The position numbers and the translations under genes are program-made. 5,412 bases of DNA from Bacteroidetes bacterium UBA1952 (GTDB lineage Bacteria; Bacteroidota; Bacteroidia; Chitinophagales; Chitinophagaceae), in NCBI GenBank assembly GCA_002336725.1, contig DDEO01000102.1, positions 1-5,412 on the forward strand, given 5' to 3'. The number at the start of each line of letters is the position of its first letter. Within the stretch, counting starts at the first letter, position 1. Below, in pieces: positions 4,171 to 5,412 of the stretch. The notes below the pieces were generated by a model that saw nothing but the letters and a program-made list of their open reading frames with translations, did not search any database and was not told the origin of the DNA.

Positions 4171-5412
4171 ATGGCTCGGAAAAAGCGCCGGCAGGCAATT
4201 GAAAATCTGGAAATATCCGCTTACGCCGCCGAAGGCAAAAGCATCGGACACCTCGAAGACGGCAAAGTGGTTTTTGTGGCCGGGGCCGTCCCGGGAGATG
4301 TGGTCTCGGCATGGCCCGGAAAGGAGAAAAAAAACTGGGTAGAAGCGCGGCTGATGCGCGTGGAAACGCCCTCGCCCGACCGGGTGCAGCCTTTCTGTCC
4401 GCATTTCGGGCTGTGTGGCGGTTGCAAATGGCAGATGTTGCCCTATGAAAAGCAGTTGCAATATAAACAGCAGCAGGTAACCGAGCAACTACGTCGGATT
4501 TCTGGAACAGAACTTCCGGAAATACAGCCGATCATCGGCAGCGCCGAAGACCGCTACTACCGCAACAAGCTGGAATTTACCTTCTCGGCCACCCGCTACC
4601 GCACAAGTGCCGAACTGGCCGAAGCAGGCGACGAAAAACTGGAAGACGAACCCGGCCTGGGATTTCACGCGCCCGGCCTTTTCGACAAGGTCGTTCCCAT
4701 CCATACCTGCTTCCTGCAACCCGACCCCACCAACAAGGTGCTGCGTGTGTTGCGCGAATATTCGGAACACAACGGCCTTTCCTACTATAATTTCAAAACC
4801 CACGAAGGCTGGCTGCGCAATGTGGTGTTGCGCGTGGCCCGCACGGGCGAGGTGTTGCTCAACCTGGTGCTGGCCTTCGAAGATGCCCCGGCACGCGAAG
4901 CCCTGCTGGCCCATCTGCTGGAGGAAATTCCGGAAATCACCTCGCTGCACTACACCATCAACCCCAAGGTGAACGACACGATTTACGACCTGGAAGTAAC
5001 GACCGTGAAAGGCCCCGGCTACATTACCGAAAAGCTGGAGGATTTCCGGTTCAAAATCTCGCCCAAATCTTTCTTTCAGACCAACACGCAGCAGGCCGAA
5101 AGGATGTATCAGGAGGTGCGCCGGGCGGCGGGACTTTCCGGAAATGAAGTGCTCTATGACCTGTATTGCGGCACCGGTTCTATCGGGATTTTTTGCAGCC
5201 AAAAGGCCGGAAAAATCATCGGCATCGAGGCGGTAGCAGACGCGATTGCGGATGCCAAAGAAAACGCAGCACTCAACGGCGTGTCGGAGAAATGCCATTT
5301 CTATGCCGGCGACGTGAGCAAGGTGTGTACGCCGGAATTTTTCCGGAAACATGGCCGTCCGGATGTGCTCATCACCGACCCGCCGCGCGCCGGAATGCAC
5401 GAAGACCTCATC
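4171..5412 (+). CDS. rlmD: 23S rRNA (uracil-C5)-methyltransferase, RlmD/RumA type, 3' end outside window
   Basis: The frame is open from ATG 4171 to the window edge (414 residues). The basic start MARKKRRQ leads into a TRAM-like RNA-binding domain (about 10-66). Next come four Cys expected to hold a 4Fe-4S cluster: C76, C82 and C85 in FCPHFGLCGGC, and C180 in HTCFLQ. Then follow YYRNKLEFTFS (129-139), SPKSFFQTN (297-305), the SAM-binding motif VLYDLYCGTGSIGIF (327-341), the acidic GD at 380-381 and TDPPRAG (402-408). This order is that of the RumA/TrmA family, which makes 5-methyluridine in 23S rRNA using SAM; E. coli RlmD acts at U1939. The nucleophilic Cys (SCNP motif) and the general-base Glu lie in the missing C-terminus, perhaps 50-70 residues. 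Family is certain; which 23S position (RlmD-, RlmC- or RlmCD-like) is not. ATG 4171 is the best start because the domain begins about 10 residues later. It is a GC-rich, host-type gene without close operon partners upstream. Confidence 0.94.
   Translation, partial: MARKKRRQAIENLEISAYAAEGKSIGHLEDGKVVFVAGAVPGDVVSAWPGKEKKNWVEARLMRVETPSPDRVQPFCPHFGLCGGCKWQMLPYEKQLQYKQQQVTEQLRRISGTELPEIQPIIGSAEDRYYRNKLEFTFSATRYRTSAELAEAGDEKLEDEPGLGFHAPGLFDKVVPIHTCFLQPDPTNKVLRVLREYSEHNGLSYYNFKTHEGWLRNVVLRVARTGEVLLNLVLAFEDAPAREALLAHLLEEIPEITSLHYTINPKVNDTIYDLEVTTVKGPGYITEKLEDFRFKISPKSFFQTNTQQAERMYQEVRRAAGLSGNEVLYDLYCGTGSIGIFCSQKAGKIIGIEAVADAIADAKENAALNGVSEKCHFYAGDVSKVCTPEFFRKHGRPDVLITDPPRAGMHEDLI
4514..5349. repeat. 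Four TTCCGGAAA oligomers inside rlmD
   Basis: The oligomer begins at 4514, 4928, 5136 and 5341. It is translated in three different phases: Leu/Ile-Pro-Glu (4514, 4928), Ser-Gly-Asn (5136) and Phe-Arg-Lys (5341). The protein sequence therefore does not explain the recurrence. With the two sites in the aminopeptidase gene this makes six in the window. The role is unknown. Confidence 0.5.

Noticed and set aside
3847..4488. Minus-strand open frame of 213 codons covering the end of the methyltransferase and the start of rlmD
   Set aside because: It spans two real plus-strand genes and their terminator, with no recognisable protein features.
4489..5400. Long minus-strand open frame of 303 codons
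   Set aside because: It lies wholly opposite the rlmD gene, whose plus-strand frame has every family motif. The minus frame is a shadow caused by GC-rich codon structure.

Overview
The window reads as chromosomal DNA from a member of the Bacteroidota, possibly Saprospiria-like. The clues are the style of the M1 aminopeptidase and RlmD proteins, a short HicB-type antitoxin of a kind common in that phylum, and many GC-rich palindromic intergenic repeats. This placement is by recognition only; nothing was searched.

Layout. The left edge (1-1520) is the C-terminal part of an M1-family zinc aminopeptidase, with the window opening inside the codon for the second zinc-binding His. The right edge (4171-5412) is the first 414 residues of a TRAM/Fe-S 23S rRNA uracil-C5 methyltransferase (RlmD/RumA type), cut before its catalytic Cys. 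Between these two ordinary genes is about 2.6 kb of accessory DNA. In order it holds: a palindromic repeat (copy A); a very AT-rich small lipoprotein gene of unknown function; a 240-base cluster of palindromes and tandem repeats; a hicB-like antitoxin gene; a hicA toxin gene broken after 12 codons by a second repeat (copy B); an N-terminal remnant that resembles a HindVP-type restriction endonuclease; an intact C5-cytosine DNA methyltransferase; and a hairpin terminator that shares an 11-base core with copies A and B.

How the parts fit. The accessory block looks like a turnover hotspot in which each gene unit is bounded by repeats. Two toxin/antidote-like systems have lost their harmful half while the protective half is intact: HicB remains without a working HicA, and the DNA methyltransferase remains without a working nuclease. 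The flanking host-type genes also carry six copies of the oligomer TTCCGGAAA in all three reading phases, while the accessory genes carry none. This points to a genome-wide DNA-level signature that the acquired genes lack.
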